From G963666705 sp963666705 (GTDB taxonomy: Bacteria > Pseudomonadota > Alphaproteobacteria > CADEGL01): 60,766 nt of DNA. A program made the translations under genes and the position numbers. This document shows positions 16,534 to 24,822 of this stretch, in pieces. The DNA is taken from positions 1 to 60,766 of the forward strand of contig CAXXKO010000027.1 of assembly GCA_963666705.2 (NCBI GenBank), given 5' to 3'. The notes below the pieces were generated by a model that saw nothing but the letters and a program-made list of their open reading frames with translations, was not told the DNA's origin and did not search any database. Position 1 is the stretch's first letter; the number at the start of each line of letters is the position of its first letter.

Positions 16534-18218
16534 AGAGCCTGGCAATGAATTGGCTTGCGGCTGACGACGGGGGATGTGGCGGCGCGGGAAGCGGCTTTGG
16601 CTGGTTGGCGGATGATGTCGGCGGGGCTTGGGTTATGAGGGTGCGGCGCGGCGGATTGGTGTTCGGTGGGGGGAACGGGGTTTCGATCTCTGGCCGGTGC
16701 CGGCCGTGCCGGGGGCTCGGGCGGTGCCGGATCAGGCGGATGCCAGACGCCAAGTGCAGGCCATGTTGTGGGCCAGGGCATGCCAGGCGGCCACCGCTTC
16801 GACCCGGTCGATGCCGCGCACGATGAACTTGGTGAGGCCGCGGTTGCGGGCCTGGGCGTTGACCCATTCCGCCGTCGCCGCTCGCTCCTTGTAGATGGCC
16901 TTGGCCGCCGCGGTCGCCATGCGTCGTCGCCACCCCGCCACTTCCGGCGGGTCGTCCGGGCGGGGCGCGTGGCGGTCGCGGCTTTCGTCGCGGGGCGCCG
17001 GCACCGGCACGTAAGTCACCACCCCGGCCCGGGTCAGGGCCTCGATGTCCTTCAGCTTGGCGAAGCCGCCGTCGGCCAGATGCTGGGGCGGCCACGTGCC
17101 ATACGCGGTGGCCAGGGCGTCGCTCATCGGCGCCATCTTGCCCATGTCCGAGCCGAGGTTGTCCACCGACAGACCGGCCACCGCCCCGCTCTTGGTGTCG
17201 GCGGCGAACTGGACATTGTAGGCCGGCCGGAAGCCGCCGTCGGCCATCTTCATCACCCGGGCCTCGGCATCGGTGGTCGAAACCCGCGGCTCTTTCTCCG
17301 GCTCGGGCGCCTTGGCGGAGGTCTCGCCGCCGTCCGCCGCGCCCTTCTTGGCGGCGCGCTCGGCCCGCTTGCGTGCCCGTTCCTGTTGCTCCGCGTGCAA
17401 TGCTTGGGCGATCGCCAGGGCGTCCGCGACCCGGCGCTCGCGGTCCTCGGCCGCCCGCTTGCGCGCCGCCGCCCGTCGCCGGCCGCCTGCTCCGGGATCG
17501 GCGTCGAGCTCGCGGCGCAGCCGCTCGACATCCGCCTTGGCCCGCCGATGGCACGCCTGCAAGCTTGAGTGTCGGCGGAACGACGCCGCGCCGGCCGAGG
17601 CCCGCACCCGCATGCCGTCCTGGGCCACGCGATCCAGGCTCGCCACCCCGGTCTTCAACAGCGCGGCAAAGCTGTCGACCAGCAGACCCTCGAGCACCGG
17701 CCCGTGGCCGACGCGGAAATCGGCCAGCGTCTTGTGGTTCATGCCGACCCCGCCGCACAGCCACTGGAAGGCAAGATGCTCCACGCACAGACGGGCCAGC
17801 GCGCGGGCGCTGCCGATTCCCGCCACCGTCGCGTACAGCCACAGCGCCACCAGAATGCGCGGGTCGGCCGGCGGATGCCCGGGTCGGCCTTCGACCGCCT
17901 TGATGCCCGCGTAGAGCGGCGAAAGGTCCAGCCCCTCCACGAAGCGCCACACCAGACGCACCCGGTGATCGGCCGCAACCAACGCCTCCAGGCTCACCGC
18001 CCGCAACTCGACCTGGCGGCGTTCCGCCGTGCGCAGCCGGGGCAGAGCGCCGCCCAACCGATCGGGCGCAGCCTGATCGGGAAGCTCCGCGAACAATGCT
18101 GGATCCATGGTGCTCACCATATCTGGAGACAAACCGCCATGAAACTACCACATCTCGTCACAACGCGCCGATACTTTCCAACATCGCAAACAGCGCCGGG
18201 AAAGATTCACAGGCTCTG
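16534..18218 (-). mobile_element. IS1182-family insertion sequence
   Basis: About 1.69 kb. Imperfect terminal repeats are AGAGCCTGGCAATGAAT at the left and AGAGCCTGTGAATCTTT read from the right. The left end abuts the cupin remnant and the right end lies 38 bp before the carbonic anhydrase stop. I see no clear target duplication, so ends are approximate by a few bases. Confidence 0.75.
16732..18120 (-). CDS. IS1182-family transposase
   Basis: 462 residues. Family markers are VWRFVEGLDLSPLY and HPPADPRILVALWLYAT near the N-terminus, MNHKTLADFRVGH, the catalytic Asp in RVAQDGMRVRASAGA, a long charged central helix, and DGGFRPAYNVQFAADTKSGA. The C-terminus ends HALAHNMACTWRLASA, as usual. The start is taken at ATG 18120 (MVSTMDPALF); the codon at 18132 is TTG. 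About 200 bp of non-coding DNA lies between its stop and the left terminal repeat. Confidence 0.88.
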   Translation of the reverse strand: MVSTMDPALFAELPDQAAPDRLGGALPRLRTAERRQVELRAVSLEALVAADHRVRLVWRFVEGLDLSPLYAGIKAVEGRPGHPPADPRILVALWLYATVAGIGSARALARLCVEHLAFQWLCGGVGMNHKTLADFRVGHGPVLEGLLVDSFAALLKTGVASLDRVAQDGMRVRASAGAASFRRHSSLQACHRRAKADVERLRRELDADPGAGGRRRAAARKRAAEDRERRVADALAIAQALHAEQQERARKRAERAAKKGAADGGETSAKAPEPEKEPRVSTTDAEARVMKMADGGFRPAYNVQFAADTKSGAVAGLSVDNLGSDMGKMAPMSDALATAYGTWPPQHLADGGFAKLKDIEALTRAGVVTYVPVPAPRDESRDRHAPRPDDPPEVAGWRRRMATAAAKAIYKERAATAEWVNAQARNRGLTKFIVRGIDRVEAVAAWHALAHNMACTWRLASA

Positions 18219-18256
18219 AGGCGGCGAGGCCCCTCCCCCACACGTCGGCGGTGAGC

Positions 18257-19042
18257 TCAGCCGAGCAGCGAGACCTTCCCGCTGGCGAGGTCGTAGTAGG
18301 CGGCGACGACCTCGAGCGTGCCACCCTTCAGAGCGGCCGCGATGACGGGCGAGGACTCGCGCAGCAGCCTGGCCTGGATCCTCGCATTGGCCTTGATGCT
18401 TCCCACGAGATCGCCGCCCGCCTCGTCGACGGCGGGCCGGATGTAGGGGTACAGCGCGCTGATCTGGCCGGGCACGGAACCAGCCGAAATCGACGCCGAG
18501 ACCGCGCCGCAGCCGGAGTGGCCCAGCACCATGAGCACCCGTGTCCCCAGCACGGCGACGCCATATTCGATGCTGGCGATGATCTCGGACGTGGCGATGT
18601 TGCCGGCGACGCGATTGACGAAGACATGGCCAATGCTCTGGTCGAACAGCAGCTCGACCGGAACGCGGGAATCGGCGCAGGAGAGCACCGAGGCGAAGGG
18701 CTCCTGCAATTCCACCGTGTTCTGTTGCAGGATCGCCAGATCCTCGTCGAGGAAGCCCAGCTTGCGCTCGATGAAGCGCTTGTTGCCGTCCATGAGCGCC
18801 CGCAGCGCCGCCTCGGGGGTGAGCGCGCTCTGGGCGCGGGCGGCGGTCGGCGCGAGGAGGCCTCCCAGCCCGGTGCCGGCGAGCACGCCGGCCGCGGCGC
18901 CCGTCAGGGTCGCGCGCAGCAAGCCCCGCCGCGACCAGCGCATCGCGTTCGCATCGCGCATCCCGCCAGGCTCGCCGGCCGCGGACGGCCCATGGCAGAG
19001 GCAGGCCGAGATGCGGCATTCCTTCGAATTGTGCAGAGACAT
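18257..19042 (-). CDS. Beta-class carbonic anhydrase with Tat signal
   Basis: Interconverts CO2 and bicarbonate. The 261-residue protein has a twin-arginine leader (SRRGLLRATLTGAAAGVLAG, ending near APTAARAQ), so the mature enzyme is probably periplasmic. Zinc ligands and the Asp-Arg dyad are in SVLSCADSRVPVELLFDQ and MVLGHSGCGAV. ATG 19042 is preceded by AAGGGAG at a good distance; ATG 19072 is an alternative. A Tat-exported beta carbonic anhydrase is found in many proteobacteria. The stop lies 38 bp from the IS1182 end. Confidence 0.9.
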   Translation of the reverse strand: MSLHNSKECRISACLCHGPSAAGEPGGMRDANAMRWSRRGLLRATLTGAAAGVLAGTGLGGLLAPTAARAQSALTPEAALRALMDGNKRFIERKLGFLDEDLAILQQNTVELQEPFASVLSCADSRVPVELLFDQSIGHVFVNRVAGNIATSEIIASIEYGVAVLGTRVLMVLGHSGCGAVSASISAGSVPGQISALYPYIRPAVDEAGGDLVGSIKANARIQARLLRESSPVIAAALKGGTLEVVAAYYDLASGKVSLLG

Positions 19043-19256
19043 GCTGAGCTCCCTTGAATCGTGATTCCCCATGCGGGGCCTCCCAGCGGCCTGAGCGTGA
19101 TGCGAAATCGCCGACAAGGCAATTCCCTGGCCTATTGCAGGGTATCATGGAGTTGCGAGCGCGCTCGCGCCAAAGCACCGGCCGCCCGCCTGTTGACACA
19201 CCGGGCGAACCGGGGATAGCAACGAGTTGGGAGCGAGGGCAAGCGGGGAGGCGGCC

Positions 19257-20618
19257 ATGGCGGACGGACGGGAATCGAGCTTCCTCACCCAGGCGTACGG
19301 CGGCTATCACGCCAGCCGGTCCACGGACATCGACGACGACCTCGTGCGGGTCGGGCACGGGACACAGTGCGGCGAATACCTGCGCCGCTTCTGGCAGCCG
19401 GTCTGTGTCGCCGCCGAGCTCGGCGACCGGCCGCTCGCCATCCGCATCCTGGGCGAGGACATGGTCGTCTTCCGCGATTGCGGCGGCCGGGTCGGCCTCC
19501 TCGACCGACGCTGCTGCCACCGCGGCGCCTCGCTCGAGTTCGGCAAGATCAAGGACCGCGGCATCCAGTGCTGCTACCACGGCTGGCACTTCGACGTGGA
19601 CGGGCGATTGATCGAGGCCCCGGCCGAGCCCCGCGGCAACAGCCTCGAAGGCCGCCTCCACCAGGGCGCCTACCCGGTCGAGGAGCGCTACGGCTTCGTC
19701 TTCGCCTATATGGGGCCGCCCGCGGCCAGGCCGCCCCTGCCGCTCTATGACGGCCTCGAGCGCCGCGGTTATCGCCTCATGAGCTACAAGCTGCACAGCC
19801 CGTGCAACTGGTTCCAAATCCGCGAGAACGACCTCGATACGGCCCACGGCAAGTACCTGCACACGGACGTCCACGGCGTGCAGGTGACCGCGTGCTACTG
19901 GGCCGAGCCCTATTGCGAGTGGGTGGAGACGCCGATCGGCATCCTCAGCGTCTCGGCCCGGCGCTGGAAGGGCAATATCTTCATCCGCTGCACCGACTTC
20001 ATCTGGCCCAACCTGGGGCGCCTCTCGGCCCTCGAGGACGCCGAGGGCGAGAGCTTCTTCGACCGCCGCGGCGGCATGATGGCCTGGTGCGTGCCCATCG
20101 ACGACACCGACAGCTACGAGTTCAAGACCTTCGAGATCGAGGAGCACCTGCCCGACCCGGCGCGCAACGGCCTCATCGACCGCCAGGCGCGGGCTGGCGT
20201 CGAGCCCACCATGTTCGAGGTCGGCCAGGACGGCGACCGGCCCTACGCGGAGCGCCAGCAGGCCCCCGGCGACTGGGACGCCTGGGTCAGCCAGGGGCCC
20301 ATCAGCCATCGCGGCCGCGACAACCTGGCCACCTCCGACAAGGGCGTCGTGATGCTGCGGCGCCTCATCCGCCAGGGCATCCGCGACGTGCGCGAGGGCC
20401 GCGACCCCAAGGGCCTGGTCCGCGAGGCGGGCGCGCCGGTGCGCACCTACGCCAACAGCATCGTCGTCCCCCTGGCCAAGGGGGCCACGGAGGAGGAGGA
20501 CCGGGCCGCCGTCATCGCCTATACCCGCGACGCCGTCGAGCGCATCGTCAGCGGGCGCGTGCACGAGGAGGTCAGCGGGTTCCGCGAGCTGCCGGCCGAG
20601 GGCGCGGCGGCGGAGTAG
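19257..20618 (+). CDS. Rieske-type aromatic-ring-hydroxylating or demethylating oxygenase, alpha subunit
   Basis: 453-residue terminal oxygenase component. The Rieske 2Fe-2S site is C86-x-H88 (CCHRGASLEFG) and C105-x2-H108 (CCYHGWHF). The mononuclear iron site is in ENDLDTAHGKYLHTD. ATG 19257 follows GGGGAGG. The nearest relatives of this architecture act on phenoxybenzoate, vanillate or N-methyl groups; the substrate here is unknown. No ferredoxin or reductase gene lies beside it. A glyoxalase-like gene and an Fe-S flavoprotein lie convergently downstream, suggesting a shared catabolic task. Confidence 0.88.
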   Translation: MADGRESSFLTQAYGGYHASRSTDIDDDLVRVGHGTQCGEYLRRFWQPVCVAAELGDRPLAIRILGEDMVVFRDCGGRVGLLDRRCCHRGASLEFGKIKDRGIQCCYHGWHFDVDGRLIEAPAEPRGNSLEGRLHQGAYPVEERYGFVFAYMGPPAARPPLPLYDGLERRGYRLMSYKLHSPCNWFQIRENDLDTAHGKYLHTDVHGVQVTACYWAEPYCEWVETPIGILSVSARRWKGNIFIRCTDFIWPNLGRLSALEDAEGESFFDRRGGMMAWCVPIDDTDSYEFKTFEIEEHLPDPARNGLIDRQARAGVEPTMFEVGQDGDRPYAERQQAPGDWDAWVSQGPISHRGRDNLATSDKGVVMLRRLIRQGIRDVREGRDPKGLVREAGAPVRTYANSIVVPLAKGATEEEDRAAVIAYTRDAVERIVSGRVHEEVSGFRELPAEGAAAE

Positions 20619-20659
20619 GGTGGGACGGGCCGCCCGGCGTCGCTACGCGGCGCTATCCC

Positions 20660-20700
20660 CCTCACCCTGCCCTCTCCCCCCAATCGGGGGAGAGGGTTCC
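20660..20700. repeat. REP-like palindrome between convergent genes
   Basis: CCCTCTCCCCC (20670-20680) pairs with GGGGGAGAGGG (20686-20696) around a 5-nt loop, preceded by CCCCTCACCC. It lies between two convergent stops and may end transcription in both directions. Related palindromes occur at 30645-30787. Confidence 0.7.
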
Positions 20701-20710
20701 CAGGGGGCCC

Positions 20711-21130
20711 CTACCAGTGGCCGGTGTTGGCCATGGAGGCCCAGGGCTCCCGGGGCTCGAGGGGGTCGCCCTTCTGCAAGAGCTCGACCGAGACATTGTC
20801 GGGCGAGCGGACGAAGGCCATCCAGCCGTCGCGCGGCGGCCGGTTGATGGTGACGCCGCCATCCATCAGGCGCTGGCAGGCGGCGTAGATGTCATCCACC
20901 TCGTATGCCAGGTGGCCGAAGTTGCGCCCCTCGCCGTATTCCTCGGGGTCCCAGTTGTGAGTGAGCTCGACCTGGGAATCGGGGTTCCCGGGCGCACCCA
21001 GGAAGACGAGGGTGAAGCGCCCCGCCTCCACGTCCGAGCGCCGGATCTCCTGGAGGCCGAGCTTGTTGCAAAAGAAATCGAGCGACTTCTCAAGGTCCGT
21101 GACCCTGACCATGGTGTGGAGGTATTTCAC
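20711..21130 (-). CDS. Glyoxalase I-like VOC protein
   Basis: 139-residue vicinal oxygen chelate protein. MKYLHTMVRVTDLEKSLDFF (first metal His), QVELTHNWDPEEYGEGRNFG, HLAYEVDDIYAAC and VELLQKGDPLEP correspond closely to bacterial lactoylglutathione lyase, which isomerises the methylglyoxal-glutathione hemithioacetal. Glutathione-dependent glyoxalase I is therefore likely, although the C-terminal extension (EPREPWASMANTGHW) is unusual. It lies between the Rieske gene and the Fe-S flavoprotein, 111 bp from the latter and on the same strand. Confidence 0.82.
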   Translation of the reverse strand: MKYLHTMVRVTDLEKSLDFFCNKLGLQEIRRSDVEAGRFTLVFLGAPGNPDSQVELTHNWDPEEYGEGRNFGHLAYEVDDIYAACQRLMDGGVTINRPPRDGWMAFVRSPDNVSVELLQKGDPLEPREPWASMANTGHW

Positions 21131-21241
21131 GCCGGCTCTCCCCTTCCCTCTATTGCGGGGCCCTGTGGCCCGCCCCGTACCCGGCGGAACAGTAGTCGCA
21201 CCGGCCGCCCGGCATCAAGGGCCGCCGAGTGAAGCGCCAAG

Positions 21242-23206
21242 TCACACGGCCACGCCGGCCTTGAGTCCTTCGAGGACGGCTTCCTCGGCGGTGCGGGGTG
21301 CCAAGCAGTCGCCGGCCATGTGGAACTCGAGACCGAGCGCGCGCAGGTCGTCCTCGAGGGGTGCTTCGGCCATGTGGCCCTGGCACAGGACCAGGGTCTC
21401 GACCTCTTCGCAGATCACCGGCTCGCCGCTGGTGGTGTGCTGGAGGTAGACCGTATCCTCGTCCGCGCCGTAGAGCCGGGTGTAGGGGATGACCTCGACG
21501 CCGAGCTTGTGCAGGCGGCCCACGCCCATGTCACGGATATATTGCTGGATCACCTGGCCCGGGACGGTGCCGTTGCAGGCGAGGCGCACGCGGCAGCCCT
21601 CCGCCGCCAGCTTTTCGGCGATGCCGATGCCGACCCAGTCGCAGCGCCAGTCGGCCACCACCACCGAGGCGCCCACGTTGGCCTCGTTGCGCAAGACCTG
21701 CCACGCGTCGACCACATGGGCCGTGTCCTCGCCCTCGAAGGCCGGGCGGCGGGGAAGCGCGCCGGTCGCGAGGATCACGGCGTCGGGCGCCGCGCGCTCG
21801 ATCGCCGCCCGGTCCACGCGGGCGTTGCGCACGACCTCGACGCCGGCGAGCGCCATCTCCCGCACGAGGTTGGTGACGATGCCGCCGAACTCGGCCCGGG
21901 TTGGGAGGAGTTGGGCCAGCAGCACCTGGCCGCCCAGTTGCGCCCCGGCCTCGTGGAGGGTCACGTCGTGGCCGCGCTCGGCCGCGACGGCCGCCGCCTT
22001 CATGCCCGCCGGGCCGCCGCCCACGACCATCACCCGCTTCGCGCGCGCGGCCTGCGTCCGGGTGCCGAACTCGAGCTCGCGCCCGGTCTCCGGGTGCTGG
22101 ATGCAGGAGATGGGGTAGCCGGCGAGGAAATGGCCGACGCAGGCCTGGTTGCAGCCGATGCAGGCGCGGATGTCGTCGGCCCGGCCTTCCCGCGCCTTGT
22201 TGGCCATCTCGGGGTCGCAGATCATGGCCCGGGTCATGCCGCAGACGTCGGCCTGGCCCCGGCTGAGGATCCGCTCGGCGATCTGGGGCTGGTTGATGCG
22301 GCCGGTGACGAAGATGGGCTTGGTCACCCGCGCCCGCATGGCGGCGCCGAAGGGGGCGGTGTAGCCGGCCTCGTAGTTCATCGGCGGGACGATGTGGGTC
22401 GAGCCCAGCAGGGAGGCGGAGGAGCCGGCGACGACGCTGTAATAGTCGAGCGACCCCTCCCGTTCCAGCATCGCGCAGGCCGCCATCACCTCGTCCTGGC
22501 CGAGGCCGTCGTGGCTGCTTTCGTCAGCCGAGATGCGCAGGCCGACGACGAAGCCGTCGCCGACGCGGGCGCGGATGCCGTTCGCCGCCGCGCTCAGGAA
22601 GCGCAAGCGGTTCTCGAGGCTGCCGCCATAGGCGTCCGCGCGCAGGTTGACGCGGGGGTTGAGGAACTGGGCCGGCAGGTAGCCGTGGCTGGCCACGATC
22701 TCGACGCCGTCGGCCCCGGCCTCCTCCATGCGCCCGGCGGCGGCGACATAGCCCGCGATCACCGCCTCGATCAGGTCCACGGGCATGGGCCGGGGCATGA
22801 CGTGGAAGCGCTCGTTGGGGCTGGCCGAGGGGGCGTAGGAGACCGGCGCGCTGCCGTCATGGGTCTCGATGATCTCGCGGCCCGGATGGAAGAGCTGGGC
22901 GAAGAAGGCCGCGCCGTGGCCGTGCAGGACCTTCGCCAGGCGGCGGTAATCGGGGATGCAGTCGTCGGTGAAGACGGGGATCGGGTCGCGCACGAAGATG
23001 CCGCTCGGGTGCACGCTCGCCACCTCGGAGATGATGAGGCCGGCCCCGCCCCGGGCGCGGGCCTCGTGGTAGGCGACGAAGGCGTCGCCGAGCCGGCCGC
23101 GGTCCACGAGCGCCGTCTCGTGCCCCGTGGACAGGATGCGGTTCTTAAACGTGACCCCGCGGATGGTGAGGGGGGAGAAGAGGTGGGGGAAGCGTTCCGA
23201 AGTCAT
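21242..23206 (-). CDS. OYE/TMADH-type iron-sulfur flavoprotein (NADH:flavin oxidoreductase)
   Basis: 654-residue protein. An N-terminal FMN-binding TIM barrel (about 1-350, starting MTSERFPHLFSPLTIRG) is followed by a 4Fe-4S cluster motif CIGCNQACVGHFLAGYPISC, and a C-terminal FAD/NAD-binding region with VVGGGPAGMKAAAVAAERG. This is the architecture of trimethylamine dehydrogenase, dienoyl-CoA reductase and N-methylproline demethylases. The substrate is unknown; the nearby Rieske oxygenase would fit a demethylation route. ATG 23206 gives the family N-terminus; a longer frame adds 88 unrelated residues. A paralogue lies at 58427-60412. Confidence 0.88.
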   Translation of the reverse strand: MTSERFPHLFSPLTIRGVTFKNRILSTGHETALVDRGRLGDAFVAYHEARARGGAGLIISEVASVHPSGIFVRDPIPVFTDDCIPDYRRLAKVLHGHGAAFFAQLFHPGREIIETHDGSAPVSYAPSASPNERFHVMPRPMPVDLIEAVIAGYVAAAGRMEEAGADGVEIVASHGYLPAQFLNPRVNLRADAYGGSLENRLRFLSAAANGIRARVGDGFVVGLRISADESSHDGLGQDEVMAACAMLEREGSLDYYSVVAGSSASLLGSTHIVPPMNYEAGYTAPFGAAMRARVTKPIFVTGRINQPQIAERILSRGQADVCGMTRAMICDPEMANKAREGRADDIRACIGCNQACVGHFLAGYPISCIQHPETGRELEFGTRTQAARAKRVMVVGGGPAGMKAAAVAAERGHDVTLHEAGAQLGGQVLLAQLLPTRAEFGGIVTNLVREMALAGVEVVRNARVDRAAIERAAPDAVILATGALPRRPAFEGEDTAHVVDAWQVLRNEANVGASVVVADWRCDWVGIGIAEKLAAEGCRVRLACNGTVPGQVIQQYIRDMGVGRLHKLGVEVIPYTRLYGADEDTVYLQHTTSGEPVICEEVETLVLCQGHMAEAPLEDDLRALGLEFHMAGDCLAPRTAEEAVLEGLKAGVAV

Positions 23207-23330
23207 CGCCTGTGGGCTCCTTCCTGGTTGGCCCGCCGGCCATGACGCGGCCACGATCCTAGCGCCAAACCGGTTCGAGGACTCACGGGATTCTCGGGTG
23301 GCCTGGTAACGCCGCTGCCGCGGCGTAAAC

Positions 23331-23344
23331 TTGATCTGAGTCAA
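23331..23344. promoter_or_regulatory. FNR/ANR-type operator
   Basis: TTGATCTGAGTCAA fits the FNR-family consensus TTGAT-N4-ATCAA with one mismatch. It lies 125 bp upstream of the flavoprotein start (minus strand) and about 145 bp upstream of the original start of the VWA gene (plus strand), so it could serve either. This suggests oxygen-dependent control. Confidence 0.5.
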
Positions 23345-23492
23345 GGAGCGGCGCGCCGCGCTCCCCAGAATTACGGTCGTGGACCGAAGTCCGTTATAGG
23401 ATGCAGGGCGATGACCCGAATTGGACGCTGCCGTCGGCAGCAGTGAGCCTGCAACAGCGGCCGCCGCCACCAGGGGAGCTTGTTGACGATGT

Positions 23493-24817
23493 CACTAGTG
23501 TCCGGTTAATAGTCGAATAGATTCAATTGGTTAGCATGGGGGTGGATTGGTGTCGTGGTTTCTGGATTTGTAAGCAATTGAAGGAGCGGTGTTTTTTCGA
23601 AGACGGTGAGGCTGAGGACCTGGAGGATTGTGTAGAGGCTGGCGTTGATAGCCAAGCGCTTCTTGACGATGGCGATCAACACATAGACGGAGACGGCGAT
23701 CCAGATCTGGGATTTGACGGCGTTCTCGGAGGTGCCGTAGAAGCGCTTGATGCGCAGGTGCTGCTTGATCCATTTGAAGAACAGCTCGACCTGCCAGCGG
23801 CATTTGTAGAGCTGGGCGATGGTCAGCGCCGGCAGGGTGAAGTTGTTGGTCAGGAAGGTGAAGGCCTTGCCGCTCTCGGGGTCGCGGTATCGGACGCGGC
23901 GGAGCCTGTCCGGGTAGTCGGTGGCGGTGTGCTGGCCGGCGGTGCGGATGGTCTGGTCGCAGCGCAGGCCGGTGGTCTTGTCGATTGCGCGGGACGCGAT
24001 CCTGCGGAACTGGAACTTGGCCCGTGCCCGGACGACGAAGAAGGCGGCGCCCTGGCTCAGGCGATGGAGGCGGGCGAAATGGATGTATCCGCGGTCCAGG
24101 ACGTAGAAGGCGCCGGGCTCGGGGACCAGCTCGTCGAGCACCCTCACGTCGTGCCATCGGCCGTCGCTGATATGGATGAAAGTTGGGATATTGCCGCGCA
24201 GATCCAAGAGGGTGTGGAGCTTGATGGCGGCCTTGGTGCGCTGGAACGGGGCCCAGGGGAAGACCGCGAGGCAGAGGTCGATGGTGGTCGAGTCGAGGGC
24301 ATAGACGGTGTGGTCGAGCTCGAGGCCGAAGCTGTCTTGGGCATAGAGCGGCCGGGCGATGCGGATCAGCGCCTGGGCGAAGTCGGCATGGATGCGCCAG
24401 TCGCGCCTCTCGTTGGCGTCGGCCAAGGTGGCGCGGGCGACGCGCCCGCGGATGCCCATGTGGTAGAGCTTGGTGTGCTGGGCGCGCAGGCAGGCCTCGA
24501 TGTCGCGCAGGCTCTCGCGATAGGTCAGCTGCGCGAAGGCCATGCACAGATACCGATCGAGGCAGGAGAAGCTTCGCAGCCTGCGATCGCCGCCGTAGCG
24601 GTGGACGCAACGGCGCAAGCTGTGCACGGGCAGATGGTCGATCACCTGGGCGAAAACGATCTTGCCTGCATACATGAGCCATGCTCCTGACCGGGAAGGC
24701 AGGAGCATGTCTGGCTTAACACCGGGAGTTCAAGTCGGTGACACGCGAATATCCCGAAAGAACGTTTAACCACAACCCACTAACCGGAAAACCGCCGCAG
24801 TTAACCGGACACTAGTG
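23493..24817 (-). mobile_element. IS4-family insertion sequence, copy 2
   Basis: 1325 bp with 17-bp inverted repeats CACTAGTGTCCGGTTAA, flanked by the 9-bp duplication TGACGATGT (23484-23492 and 24818-24826). The duplication contains the ATG of the downstream VWA gene, so each side carries a start codon but only the left side has the ribosome binding site. Confidence 0.94.
23506..24675 (-). CDS. IS4-family transposase (DUF4372 type), copy 2
   Basis: 389-residue DDE transposase. First Asp in YALDSTTIDLCLAVFPW, second in YVLDRGYIHFARL, and the YREK signature YKCRWQVELFFKWIKQHL. It shares the N-terminal pattern and the C-terminal NQLNLFDY with copy 1, but with many substitutions. ATG 24675 (MYAGKIVFAQV) is used; the ORF could extend to 24708. 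Encoded against the direction of the interrupted VWA gene. Confidence 0.92.
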   Translation of the reverse strand: MYAGKIVFAQVIDHLPVHSLRRCVHRYGGDRRLRSFSCLDRYLCMAFAQLTYRESLRDIEACLRAQHTKLYHMGIRGRVARATLADANERRDWRIHADFAQALIRIARPLYAQDSFGLELDHTVYALDSTTIDLCLAVFPWAPFQRTKAAIKLHTLLDLRGNIPTFIHISDGRWHDVRVLDELVPEPGAFYVLDRGYIHFARLHRLSQGAAFFVVRARAKFQFRRIASRAIDKTTGLRCDQTIRTAGQHTATDYPDRLRRVRYRDPESGKAFTFLTNNFTLPALTIAQLYKCRWQVELFFKWIKQHLRIKRFYGTSENAVKSQIWIAVSVYVLIAIVKKRLAINASLYTILQVLSLTVFEKTPLLQLLTNPETTTPIHPHANQLNLFDY

Positions 24818-24822
24818 TGACG

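Noticed and set aside
16484..18151. 555-codon minus-strand frame overlapping the IS1182 transposase in another frame
   Set aside because: Arg/Gly-rich alternative frame of the transposase, no family match.
18207..20564. 785-codon frame on the minus strand opposite the Rieske oxygenase and partly the carbonic anhydrase
   Set aside because: Antisense to two well-supported genes; composition is Val/Ala/Asp/Arg repeats typical of reversed high-GC codons, with no family motif.
21320..23245. 641-codon plus-strand frame opposite the first flavoprotein gene
   Set aside because: Antisense shadow; His/Asp/Ala-rich translation without domain pattern.
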